Shown here: positions 32,827 through 40,920 of the stretch, in pieces | How the letters are laid out: each line of letters opens with the position of its first letter | Position numbering within the stretch: the first letter of the stretch is position 1 | Assembly: GCA_035258565.1 (NCBI GenBank) | Contig: DATFXF010000178.1 | Span: 1 to 45,232, forward strand | Length of the DNA stretch: 45,232 nucleotides | Source: DATFXF01 sp035258565 | GTDB lineage: Bacteria; Acidobacteriota; Terriglobia; Acidiferrales; UBA7541 | Direction: 5' to 3' | The notes under the pieces: generated by a model | The model's input: the letters and a program-made list of their open reading frames with translations, nothing else | The model's database searches: none | What the model was told of the DNA's origin: nothing | Made by a program: the position numbers and the translations under genes

Positions 32827-34162
32827 TAAAGCGTCCAACAAGCGAGGAATCACGCGGCGTGATTTTGTCAAAATGGCCGGCATCACCGCCGGAATGGCCG
32901 CGGTCGGGACCGGGATGGAGGGCATCTTGGTCTCGCACCAGGCGCCGGTTTACGCGCAGGAGAGATCGCTCCATTTTCTGCTCTGGAAAAACTTCTCTCC
33001 GCCCGCAGATGTGGAGATCCTGCGCCAGGGGGAGGAGTGGGGCAAACTGAGCAAAGTCAAAGTCAAGATCGAACAGATCAATGCCAATGATATTCCTGCC
33101 AGAGCTGCCGCCGCCATCGAGAGCAGACAAGGGCCGGATATCATTCAGTTCTTCCACAACTGGCAGAACCAGTACGCGGATTCCCTCGTCGATGTCTCGG
33201 ATATTTGCACGGCGCTCGAGTCCAAGTATGGCGGGTACATCGACTACGCCAAGGCTCATGCGATGCTCAACGGAAGGTTCAACGCGGTTCCTCACACGGT
33301 CGTTCCCAATATTTTCGTCGTGCGCGCTTCGTACATGAAGGCCGCCGGCACAGCGTCCTGGCCCAAGACATGGGAGGAGCTGCGACGCGAGGGGAAAAAG
33401 TGGAAGGCCAAGGGACATCCGATCGGCCAGACGGTCGGTCACACCTTCGGCGATGCAGTCGACTTCACCTATCCTTATTTCTGGAGCTTCGGCGCCGCTG
33501 AACGCGACGAGAAGGGCGGCGTTGTCATCGCTAGCAAGCAGGCTCTCGAGGCCCTGAAGTTTTTCAAGGCATTATGGGACGATGCCATGGATCCGGCAGG
33601 CACGGGCTGGGACGACTCCAGCAACAACCGCGCCTTCCTATCGGGCGCGATCACCGCGACCAACAATGCGCCCAGCATCTACCTCACGGCTTCGAATCAG
33701 GTCATCCTCGACGAAAAAGGCGCGCCGCTCGTGAACGACATCCTGCATGTGCCGAACCCTGCGGGTCCGGCGGGCGTCTTCCACTATCATTACAGCCAAC
33801 AGCTCTCCATCCCCAAATATTCAAAAAACGTGGAACCAGCCAAGGAGTTCATCCGCTGGCTCATGGATGAAGAGCAATTCAGGAAATATCTGCGTCGTGC
33901 CCAGGCCTATCACGGCGCGGCGCTGAAGGCTTACTTGAAAGACGCCATGTGGGACATGTTCCCGGCGCTCAAGCCCTACCGCGACCATCTCCTCGAGGGA
34001 CGGCACGTCGGCTGGAAAGGGAGCGCAGACGCCAGCGCTGCCCGGGTGGTGCAGAATTACTTCCTGATTGACATGCTGGCGAATCTGGCCACAGGCAAGA
34101 TGACTCCAGAGGAGTCGTTGAAGTGGGGTGAGGCGCAGCTTAAATCCATCTACGGTGGGTGA
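32819..34162 (+). CDS. Tat-exported sugar-type ABC substrate-binding protein (first system)
   Basis: Family 1 extracellular solute-binding protein, 447 residues, expected in the periplasm. The N-terminus is a twin-arginine signal (GITRRDFVKMAGITAGMAAVG) ending near PVYAQE. Family features include DIPARAAAAIESRQGPDII, VPHTVVPNIFVVRASYM, WPKTWEELRREGKKWKAKG and FIRWLMDEEQFRKYLRRAQ. AGGAGG is six bases before ATG 32819, which decides against the GTG one codon earlier. It heads an operon with two permeases and a lipoprotein but no ATPase. The ligand is unknown, a sugar or glycoside by family. Confidence 0.92.
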   Translation: MADKASNKRGITRRDFVKMAGITAGMAAVGTGMEGILVSHQAPVYAQERSLHFLLWKNFSPPADVEILRQGEEWGKLSKVKVKIEQINANDIPARAAAAIESRQGPDIIQFFHNWQNQYADSLVDVSDICTALESKYGGYIDYAKAHAMLNGRFNAVPHTVVPNIFVVRASYMKAAGTASWPKTWEELRREGKKWKAKGHPIGQTVGHTFGDAVDFTYPYFWSFGAAERDEKGGVVIASKQALEALKFFKALWDDAMDPAGTGWDDSSNNRAFLSGAITATNNAPSIYLTASNQVILDEKGAPLVNDILHVPNPAGPAGVFHYHYSQQLSIPKYSKNVEPAKEFIRWLMDEEQFRKYLRRAQAYHGAALKAYLKDAMWDMFPALKPYRDHLLEGRHVGWKGSADASAARVVQNYFLIDMLANLATGKMTPEESLKWGEAQLKSIYGG

Positions 34163-34191
34163 CGCGGCGGAAATCCTACCCCTAGATCGGC

Positions 34192-35160
34192 ATGAAGAAA
34201 GAATCGCGTCCTGATCGGTCAACCGGGGTGCCGGCAAAAACCAGGTACGAGGCTGCTTTGGCTGTGTTGGAGCGCCCGAACGTGCTTGGTTATCTCCTAC
34301 TGACGCCAGCCGCTTTCATCATCTTCTTCTTCGTCGCCTATCCGTTCGTCTGGGGCGTCTGGATGAGCCTGACCAATAAGCAGATCGGAATGCCTTGGTC
34401 TCAGGTGCAGTTTACCGGCTTGAAAAACTATGCAGATTTGGTGACGAAGGATGGGATCTTTTGGACCACGGTTTGGAACAGCTTCATCTACACAGGGATC
34501 GCCACGGTGATCAAGTGGGTCCTCGGCATCTGGCTTGCGCTCTTGCTTAACCGGATGATCCGGTTTCAGCGGTTTGTGCGCGCAGCCGTGCTTCTCCCGT
34601 GGATCATCCCGACAGTGCTCAGCACGATCGCCTTCCTCTGGATCTTCGATCCTGACTTCAGCGTCCTCAATTGGACCTTCAGGCATTTTTGCAGTTGGAT
34701 GGGGTGGGAATGCGCCAGGGGACCGCTCTGGCTTGGAGATCCGATTCTGGCCTTGGCCTCAGTTACCTTCGTAAACATTTGGCGTGGCACGCCCTTTTAC
34801 GCGATCTCTTTTCTCGCCGGCCTCCAGACGATTAGCCCGGAGCTTTACGAGGCGGCGGCGATCGATGGCGCCAGTAGCTGGCAGCGTTTCTGGCATGTAA
34901 CGCTGCCGGGGATCAAGCCCATCACCGTTGTCGTCCTCGTCTTTTCCATCATTGTGACCTTCTCCGACTTTCAGATCGTCTATGTCCTTACCCGTGGAGG
35001 TCCTGCGAACAGTACGCATCTGTTTGCCACCTACGCCTACCAGGTGGCTATGGTGGGGTCGCGTTTGGGTCTTGGGGCGGCAGTTTCGCTTTTCATGTTC
35101 CCGGTACTCGCTGTGGTGATTGTCTTCCAGCTCGTCTACCTCCGCCGGGAGCAGGCATAA
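34192..35160 (+). CDS. Sugar ABC transporter permease (MalF-like), first system
   Basis: Six-helix permease of 322 residues. A ~30-residue cytoplasmic start is followed by helix one (NVLGYLLLTPAAFIIFFFVA). The EAA coupling loop is LYEAAAIDGASSWQRFWHVT, after WRGTPFYAISFLAGLQTI. A YVLTRGGPANSTHLFATYAY segment near the C-terminus is typical of MalF/UgpA-type subunits. It starts 29 bases after the binding-protein gene and is followed one base later by the second permease. Its ATPase is not encoded in this operon. Confidence 0.92.
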   Translation: MKKESRPDRSTGVPAKTRYEAALAVLERPNVLGYLLLTPAAFIIFFFVAYPFVWGVWMSLTNKQIGMPWSQVQFTGLKNYADLVTKDGIFWTTVWNSFIYTGIATVIKWVLGIWLALLLNRMIRFQRFVRAAVLLPWIIPTVLSTIAFLWIFDPDFSVLNWTFRHFCSWMGWECARGPLWLGDPILALASVTFVNIWRGTPFYAISFLAGLQTISPELYEAAAIDGASSWQRFWHVTLPGIKPITVVVLVFSIIVTFSDFQIVYVLTRGGPANSTHLFATYAYQVAMVGSRLGLGAAVSLFMFPVLAVVIVFQLVYLRREQA

Positions 35161-35161
35161 A

Positions 35162-36091
35162 ATGGCGCGCGGCGTCATCGGTGAGACATTCGCAAAACGC
35201 CTGGTCGTCTTTCATCTGCCTCTTCTCTTTTTTATTCTCTTTGCGTTGTTCCCCTTCTACGTGATGTTTGTAACCTCAATCAAATCGACGCACGAAACTT
35301 ACAACCGCCAGGTCAACCCGTACGTTCCAGTCGCGTGTGCCGCGACCGTCGTTGAACAAGTGCATTCCTTCCGCTTCAACGGAGCGGCAGTCGTGGAGAA
35401 CTGCTTCTACCATTGGCGGACGCTGCTTAGGGATACACTCTTCATCCGCTGGCTGAAAAATACCCTCTTCGTCGCGGTCGTTTCTACATTCATCTCGCTC
35501 TTCGCGGGGATCACGGCGGCCTATGCGTTGGCGCGGCTCAATTTCCGAGGCGCGGACACCTTCGGGGTTCTTATCTTCATCACCTATCTGGTGCCACCCA
35601 CGCTCCTCTTCATCCCGCTCTCGGACGTGATCGGCGACTTGCCGTTCCTGCATGGGAACCTGCTGAACTCGCCGTGGGCGTTGATCGTGGCCTATCCGAC
35701 CTTCCAAGTTCCGTTTTGCACCTGGCTTCTGACCGGCTATTTCCGGACCATTCCGAAGGAGTTGGAAGAGGCCGCTATGATCGATGGGGCCACCCGGATC
35801 CAGGCGATGTACCAGGTCATTCTTCCCCTGGCATTACCGGGCGTGTTATCGGCGGGGATGTTCGCTTTTACGCTGGCGGCGAATGAGTTCCTCTATGCGC
35901 TGATATTCATTTACGATGCGCCAAACAAGACGGTGCCGGTAGGGGTCGTCAGTGAGTTGATCAAGGGCGATGTTTTCTACTGGGGAGAGCTGATGGCAGG
36001 CGCCCTGTTGGGCTCGGTTCCAGTGGCCCTGATCTATTCGTTTTTCGTTGAGCACTATGTGGCGGGAATGACTGGCGCGGTTAAAGGTTGA
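35162..36091 (+). CDS. Sugar ABC transporter permease (MalG-like), first system
   Basis: Six-helix permease of 309 residues, partner of the preceding MalF-like subunit. Helix one is LPLLFFILFALFPFYVMFVT; the coupling loop is LEEAAMIDGATRIQAMYQVI, preceded by VAYPTFQVPFCTWLLTGYF. It has a longer first periplasmic loop (about residues 45-85, with two Cys) than its counterpart at 44188. ATG 35162 comes one base after the upstream stop. It is followed 13 bases later by the lipoprotein gene. Confidence 0.92.
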   Translation: MARGVIGETFAKRLVVFHLPLLFFILFALFPFYVMFVTSIKSTHETYNRQVNPYVPVACAATVVEQVHSFRFNGAAVVENCFYHWRTLLRDTLFIRWLKNTLFVAVVSTFISLFAGITAAYALARLNFRGADTFGVLIFITYLVPPTLLFIPLSDVIGDLPFLHGNLLNSPWALIVAYPTFQVPFCTWLLTGYFRTIPKELEEAAMIDGATRIQAMYQVILPLALPGVLSAGMFAFTLAANEFLYALIFIYDAPNKTVPVGVVSELIKGDVFYWGELMAGALLGSVPVALIYSFFVEHYVAGMTGAVKG

Positions 36092-36104
36092 TGGGAGGTC
36101 CTAC

Positions 36105-36596
36105 GTGGAAGCACGAACGTGTCCACATGGAAGCTTCTGGAAGATGTTAGCCATCGTAGCCTTGGTGGGCGCGCTGAACGCCTGCGGAAGTGACAAAAAG
36201 CAGGAACAGAAAACATCGGCGCCGGGCGCACAATCGACTCCAATCAGCGAGGCCGCGATTTCAGGAACGATTACTCTAGACCCAGCCTTAAAGGACAAAG
36301 TGGGCAAGGCCCCACTGCTGATGATCATCGCTTCGACTTCATCCAATCCGAGCAAGCCTGCGTTAGTGGTCAAGCGGGAAGCCGATGCAAGTTTTCCGTA
36401 CGACTACAAGCTCACAGCCGACGATATCACTCTCGTAGGTTCCTCGTTCCGAGGAAAGATGTATGTAACTGCCCGTATCGATCCTGACGGCATGGTGGGT
36501 CCGCCGCGTCCCGGTACGTTCGATGGCACTTATCCAGGTAACCCCGTCCCTGTAGGCTCAAGCAAGGTCGATATCGTGATCAATAAAGCTTATTGA
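36105..36596 (+). CDS. Lipoprotein with a CcmI C-terminal-like domain
   Basis: A 163-residue exported lipoprotein. The signal ends with lipobox LNAC (Cys27) followed by GSDKK, then a short linker and one beta domain: ISGTITLDPALKDKVGKAPL LMIIAS, FPYDYKLTADDITL, KMYVTARIDPDG, and VPVGSSKVDIVI. This pattern resembles the C-terminal domain of cytochrome c biogenesis factor CcmI/CycH, here standing alone. The GTG start at 36105 has GGGAGG six bases upstream. It lies 13 bases after the permease gene and likely belongs to the same transcript. The link of such a domain to a sugar importer is unexplained. Confidence 0.75.
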   Translation: MEARTCPHGSFWKMLAIVALVGALNACGSDKKQEQKTSAPGAQSTPISEAAISGTITLDPALKDKVGKAPLLMIIASTSSNPSKPALVVKREADASFPYDYKLTADDITLVGSSFRGKMYVTARIDPDGMVGPPRPGTFDGTYPGNPVPVGSSKVDIVINKAY

Positions 36597-36645
36597 GGAT
36601 AGCGACCGCTGGTTTCAACGTCTTTGACGAGGTCGCTCAAGGGCT

Positions 36646-37905
36646 TTAGAGCCGGCCGCCAGCGACGACTCTTTCCGGTTCGTTGCCGAGCATTCTTTGC
36701 AGGCGCACAGCAGTGCGAATCACTCTCGCATCCTGGCCGTGGTCTGCGGTGAGTTGCATACCAAGCGGCAAGCCGCTCGGAACCGGTAAAGGAATGGAGA
36801 TTGCCGGTGTCCCCAGGGCCGTCCACGGTGCGTTCATTCTTGGATCGCCGGTCGACGCCAGGCCCAATGGTGCAGGCCCTGTGGCGGCCGGCACCAAGAT
36901 CACAGGCGTGGCCTTATACATCTCGGCCACTCGGGCCTTGCACTCCGCGATGTATCGCCGCGCTTCGTCGTACCGCTCAACAGAGATCTGGAGGCCGTTT
37001 CGAACCAAATTCGCAAGATCCGCGAGCCGGGAGCCGAATTCGTTAAAGCGTGGCTGGTGGAATCGAGCACCCTCGTAGAACAAGACGATCTCGGCCGCCT
37101 CGGAGAGTTTAGCAAGCATCCCGGAGATATTGATTGGCCGGATGGATGCGCCAGCGCCCCGCAACAGTGAGAGTGCATTCTGAAAAGCCGCCGCCATTGC
37201 GGGCTCGACGTCAGCCATGGGTTCGGGAGCTCCCAGCACAAAATCTTCTGTCCGACCCGCAGGGTATCCCATCGATTCCCAGAGCGCGAGCATATCGGCT
37301 GGTGTATGTGTGAAGAACCCGAGCGTGTCCAAGCTCTTCGCAAGTTGGAGAACACCGTCCATGGAGAGGAGACCATAGCTCGGCTTGAATCCGGTGACGC
37401 CACAATAAGAAGCTGGCCGCAGCACCGACCCCAAGGTTTGCTCTCCGACCGCAATGGGAACCATCCCCGCCGCGACCGCGGCTGCGGACCCGCTGGAGCT
37501 TCCGCCCGGCGTATGCTCCAAATCGTGCGGGTTCCGCGTTGGGGCGGGCGTGCGATAGGCGAACGCAGCAGTATGCGTCTTTCCCAGCAATATCGCTCCG
37601 CGTCGGCGCATTGCGCGAACAATCGCGGCATCGGCTGTTCCCACTCGCCCCTTGTAAATTGGCGAGCCGTATTCAGTAGACAAGCCCCGCGTCTCGATGA
37701 TGTCTTTCGCTCCAAAAGGAATCTCGGACAACCTCCCGTTCCTGGTTGGCCTCTGCGGCTCTACTTGGACCCAGGCCTGAATAGAGGGTTCCATTCGCCG
37801 AATGCGATCCAGGCATGGCTGTAACGCAAGCTCGCGCGTTTTACGCGAGGCATTCAACCACTGAGTTAATCTTTCAAGACGAGGTGTTTGTGCGGTGGCG
37901 CCCAT
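36646..37905 (-). CDS. Amidase-signature enzyme with a probably frameshifted Tat signal
   Basis: Amidase-signature hydrolase, 419 residues from ATG 37905. The Ser-cisSer-Lys triad can be placed: Lys67 in PFGAKDI, cis-Ser in HTPGGSSSGSAAAVAAG (about 138) and the nucleophile Ser160 in TLGSVLRPAS, where the usual GGSIRxPA is slightly altered. The substrate is unknown. Upstream, the same frame reads RLIVGLFLFASFTAA without a start codon, while the next frame reads ESRTINRRTF, a twin-arginine motif. One base gained or lost in the T5-C-T5 tract (37924-37934) would fuse them into a Tat signal. So the true protein may be exported, and the annotated ATG may be internal. Confidence 0.85.
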   Translation of the reverse strand: MGATAQTPRLERLTQWLNASRKTRELALQPCLDRIRRMEPSIQAWVQVEPQRPTRNGRLSEIPFGAKDIIETRGLSTEYGSPIYKGRVGTADAAIVRAMRRRGAILLGKTHTAAFAYRTPAPTRNPHDLEHTPGGSSSGSAAAVAAGMVPIAVGEQTLGSVLRPASYCGVTGFKPSYGLLSMDGVLQLAKSLDTLGFFTHTPADMLALWESMGYPAGRTEDFVLGAPEPMADVEPAMAAAFQNALSLLRGAGASIRPINISGMLAKLSEAAEIVLFYEGARFHQPRFNEFGSRLADLANLVRNGLQISVERYDEARRYIAECKARVAEMYKATPVILVPAATGPAPLGLASTGDPRMNAPWTALGTPAISIPLPVPSGLPLGMQLTADHGQDARVIRTAVRLQRMLGNEPERVVAGGRL

Positions 37906-38175
37906 AGCCGCTGTGAAGCTGGCAAAAAGAAAAAGTCCGACGATTAATCGTACGGCTTTCGAAGTTGGTCAAAGCGAACACTAACAACTCAGCCGGATTC
38001 CCCATTTCAACTTGATTCTTTCGCAAGACCGTATGCCGGCAACCTCCACGTGTCAATCTCACGCCGGCCCGGCCACGGTTGGGAGTTCCGCTGACTTGCT
38101 TGGTCTGGGACTCCTGAGCGCTCCCGCGCTTCCCGAAAGCCGTGTCCGGTTCGGGGGATCCCACATCGACAAACT

Positions 38176-38211
38176 GGTAGTGGGTCAGTTTGTTCAAACT
38201 GACCCACTACC
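38176..38211. repeat. Perfect 36-base palindrome
   Basis: Seventeen-base arms, GGTAGTGGGTCAGTTTG (38176-38192) and its exact complement (38195-38211), around TT. It lies in the noncoding gap between the amidase and porin genes. No T-tract follows, so it is not a normal terminator. It could be a dimer operator, two abutted transposon ends, or a mobile palindromic repeat. Confidence 0.85.
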
Positions 38212-38339
38212 GCTTTGGGCCTCGAGCGACCCACGAGCGCGAGAGAACAGGCGGCCCGCGTTGAGGTCGGCGCTGCAGAGGGTCCCGTCGCCCGGGCCCC
38301 TCCGTTGGCGCCGCGAGCCGCTCGAGCGAAAATGGTTGC

Positions 38340-38368
38340 TTGACAATTGGTCGTGGCACGAGTATCTA
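38340..38368 (+). promoter_or_regulatory. Candidate promoter of the porin gene
   Basis: A perfect -35 box TTGACA (38340-38345), a 17-base spacer and TATCTA (38363-38368), about 90 bases before the porin ATG. The -10 match is weak (3/6). Confidence 0.42.
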
Positions 38369-38390
38369 CCTGCTCATTTCCGGGGGCACG

Positions 38391-38414
38391 CTTCTTGAAA
38401 TCATTTTCAGGAAG
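38391..38414. promoter_or_regulatory. Operator-like inverted repeat before the porin gene
   Basis: CTTCTTGAAA-TCAT-TTTCAGGAAG: ten-base arms with a single mismatch, just downstream of the candidate promoter and 44 bases before the porin ATG. The position would suit a repressor. Confidence 0.4.
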
Positions 38415-38457
38415 ACGGGCGGTTCTTGCCAATCATTCTACATGGGAGGTTGCTGAG

Positions 38458-40443
38458 ATGAGGAAAGCACTCGAGAGGAAATCACTGCGTTTGCTGCTGG
38501 CTTTGGTTGCAGCTTTCGCGCTCTCAACCACGCTGGTGGCGCAACAGCAGAGTGACCAGAGACCTGCGAGCAGTGCGCTGGTTCGCTTGCTCCAATCGAA
38601 AGGTATCCTGACTGATGAGGAAGCGGCCACGATCGGCCAGGCCGCAACGCCCGGCGAGTCAGAGCAGAGGCTCGCCAGGCTCCTTCTGTCGAAAGGCCTA
38701 ATCAGTCAAGAAGACTATAACCAGACGGTAGGAGCTTCGGCGATGGCTGTCGCGACCCAGGGCGGTACGGGCGCCCGTGTCGTGCCAGCAGTATTGCGTG
38801 AGACGGTGGACGTCGGTGGAAGCCTGCCGGCGAGCCAGGGAGCTGCAGCGGCCAAGCCGCCAGAGGCCCCCAAGGTGATCCCGGGCATAGCCCCAATCAG
38901 GGTCTTTCCCGTGGATCCGCCCAAACGCGAGGGTTTGATCCCCGACCTCAAGATCGGGCCGGTCAGATTCAAGCCCTACGGATTCTTCAAGGCCAGTGCG
39001 GTTTATGACACGTCGTCGCCGGAGGGTAATGATGCCCCGCTACCAATGTTTCGTGCCGGGGATACGGGACCGGAGGCTTCTCCGGAGTTCCGTGTGAAGG
39101 CCCGGAGCATGCGTCTCGGCGGCAACTTCGAGTGGGTCGATCCTTCTCCCAAGATGGCCATCACGGGCCGGGTTGAGTTTGACTTTGAGGGAAACTATAG
39201 CAGGGTGTCTAACCGCAACATTTCGTCCATTCGATCAAGCATGGCCGGGATCCGTCTCGCATGGGCCCGGGTGGACTATAAGGTGACGGATACGACCTCC
39301 GTCCACGCGTTGTTCGGCCAGGACTGGACCCCGTTCGGCTCGTCCACCCTGCCACCGATACTTGAAACCACAAATCTGGGCGTGGGATATGGTACGCTGT
39401 ATGAACGCCTCCCGCAGATCCGCGGGGGAATCACGCACAACTTCGGCGGGTCGCGAAACTTCAAGATCCAGCCCGAGGTCGCCGTCGTCCTGCCAGCCTA
39501 TGGCAACCTGCCAGGTAATCAAATATCCGTGACCGGAACCGCGAATCTCACCACTGGGGTACTCACTACGACCGTCGCGGGCGTCCCTGGCGTCGACAAT
39601 GAACTGGCCTTCGGCGAACGGCAGGGCTCAGATTCTGCACGTCCTGAAGTGCAGGGCCGGATCGCCTTGCAGTTCCAGTTGGATAAAGCCCCGGGCGTGG
39701 CTCCCGCGCAAATTATCGTCAGCGGTATGCAGGGGGAGCGCGAGGCCATCGTGGTCAAGAGTGGTGTGGCGGCCGCTGTGGGTGTAATCGGGGGTGTGCC
39801 TGCCGCCTTCGCTTCAGCCTTCCCAAGAGGGGTGACGGTTAGCAGTAGCCGCTACGGCTATACCGGTGAAGTTCAACTGCCGACGCGGTACGCCACGATC
39901 ATCGCTAAGTACTGGAACGGCGAAGACCTGCGCTTCTACTTCGCCGGGAATTTTGCCTCCACGTTCAACGATACGAGTGGCTTCCAAGTGGTCCAAAACG
40001 GAACGTCCGTCGATGCCTCCTCAACGGTTGCCTTCGGCTGTACCACGCCGCTAGTCGGGGTGGTCTGCCCGCCTGGCAACGCGTTCGTTGCGCCGCAGAG
40101 GCCGGTGCGGGCCCAGGGAGGCTTCGTCAATGTGGGCTTCCCCCTCGGGCGCATCTTCGGCGCCAACCCCGAAGGGCGAAACGCCGGATGGCAGTTGTAC
40201 CTGCACTACGGCATCGACCAGGCCAAGACGCGAGACGTTAGGCGCACAGCGATCAGAACCAATAAGGGCGATCTCGCGGCGGCTACGCTGCTATACAAGC
40301 TGAACAATTGGGTCACCTTCGGCTTTGAGCAGTCGATGTATCGGGGCCGGACGCCGCCGGGCGTGTTCGGGACCTATCGAGGCAATCCGGCACGTGAGGC
40401 GCGTGATCTTCGTTCCGAGTTCGGAACGATCTTCACGTTCTGA
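38458..40443 (+). CDS. Outer-membrane porin, beta-barrel
   Basis: Outer-membrane protein of 661 residues. A signal peptide (RKSLRLLLALVAAFALSTTLVAQ) is followed by two repeats resembling SHOCT motifs (LVRLLQSKGILTDEEAATI and LARLLLSKGLISQEDYNQTV), then a Pro-rich linker. From about residue 170 comes a beta-barrel with alternating strands (FKPYGFFKASAVYD, MRLGGNFEWVD, GRVEFDFEGNYS), ending in a terminal Phe (GTIFTF) as barrel proteins do. GGGAGG eight bases before ATG 38458 sets the start; the frame is open upstream to 38347. It lies between two sugar importers and is the likely outer-membrane entry for their substrate. Specificity is unknown. Confidence 0.87.
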   Translation: MRKALERKSLRLLLALVAAFALSTTLVAQQQSDQRPASSALVRLLQSKGILTDEEAATIGQAATPGESEQRLARLLLSKGLISQEDYNQTVGASAMAVATQGGTGARVVPAVLRETVDVGGSLPASQGAAAAKPPEAPKVIPGIAPIRVFPVDPPKREGLIPDLKIGPVRFKPYGFFKASAVYDTSSPEGNDAPLPMFRAGDTGPEASPEFRVKARSMRLGGNFEWVDPSPKMAITGRVEFDFEGNYSRVSNRNISSIRSSMAGIRLAWARVDYKVTDTTSVHALFGQDWTPFGSSTLPPILETTNLGVGYGTLYERLPQIRGGITHNFGGSRNFKIQPEVAVVLPAYGNLPGNQISVTGTANLTTGVLTTTVAGVPGVDNELAFGERQGSDSARPEVQGRIALQFQLDKAPGVAPAQIIVSGMQGEREAIVVKSGVAAAVGVIGGVPAAFASAFPRGVTVSSSRYGYTGEVQLPTRYATIIAKYWNGEDLRFYFAGNFASTFNDTSGFQVVQNGTSVDASSTVAFGCTTPLVGVVCPPGNAFVAPQRPVRAQGGFVNVGFPLGRIFGANPEGRNAGWQLYLHYGIDQAKTRDVRRTAIRTNKGDLAAATLLYKLNNWVTFGFEQSMYRGRTPPGVFGTYRGNPAREARDLRSEFGTIFTF

Positions 40444-40530
40444 TGGGGAGTGCTAGCAGTGCGCTGACATCTTCTGTCCCCAAGAGATAGGCCTGCTGGC
40501 GCGGCAGGCCAATCGTAGTCTGGAGCTCAA

Positions 40531-40563
40531 CGAGCGGGGCGGAGCCGCTTTCCACCCCGCTCG
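40531..40563 (+). other. Stem-loop downstream of the porin gene
   Basis: CGAGCGGGG (40531-40539) pairs perfectly with CCCCGCTCG (40555-40563) across a 15-base loop, 88 bases after the porin stop. No U-tract follows. It may stabilise or end the porin transcript. Apart from the Tat-like frame at 40792, I see no gene in the surrounding 477-base gap. Confidence 0.4.
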
Positions 40564-40791
40564 ATGGGGCCGGGAATTTGTTCTAGAATGAGAGCTCCGC
40601 AGTCCGCTCGGGAGCCGTTCCCCGGAAAGGGAATCGCCGATGGCCACTCCCTCGCAGGAAAGGTGGGCCGCCCCACTACTGCGCATCCCCGTTGTCGCAC
40701 TCCGCATGGGTTTCAACGCCAAGCCTGAGATAGCTGACCTTTTCGTTCCGAGCGGGCAGGACGCAGCTTCTTATCCTTGGAAGTAATGATC

Positions 40792-40905
40792 ATGGCAGAC
40801 GTCCAAGGAGGCAAGAAAGTCAGCCATGTTCGACGGAGATTCCTGAAAGAGATTTCACCGGCGACGGCGAGGGGCATGGAAACCAGCGCCGGGCTGCCGG
40901 TTTGA
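40792..40905 (+). pseudogene. Relic twin-arginine signal peptide of a third binding protein
   Basis: ATG 40792 opens a 37-residue frame starting MADVQGGKKVSHVRRRFLK and continuing EISPATARGMETSAGLPV to a TGA at 40903-40905. The layout copies the Tat signals of the two binding proteins in this window (basic start, RR-x-F-[VIL]-K), but the hydrophobic part is degraded and nothing follows. It ends 15 bases before the second binding-protein ATG. It may be a relic of a lost paralogue or a translated leader. Confidence 0.4.
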
Positions 40906-40920
40906 AGGAGGATGAGTACC

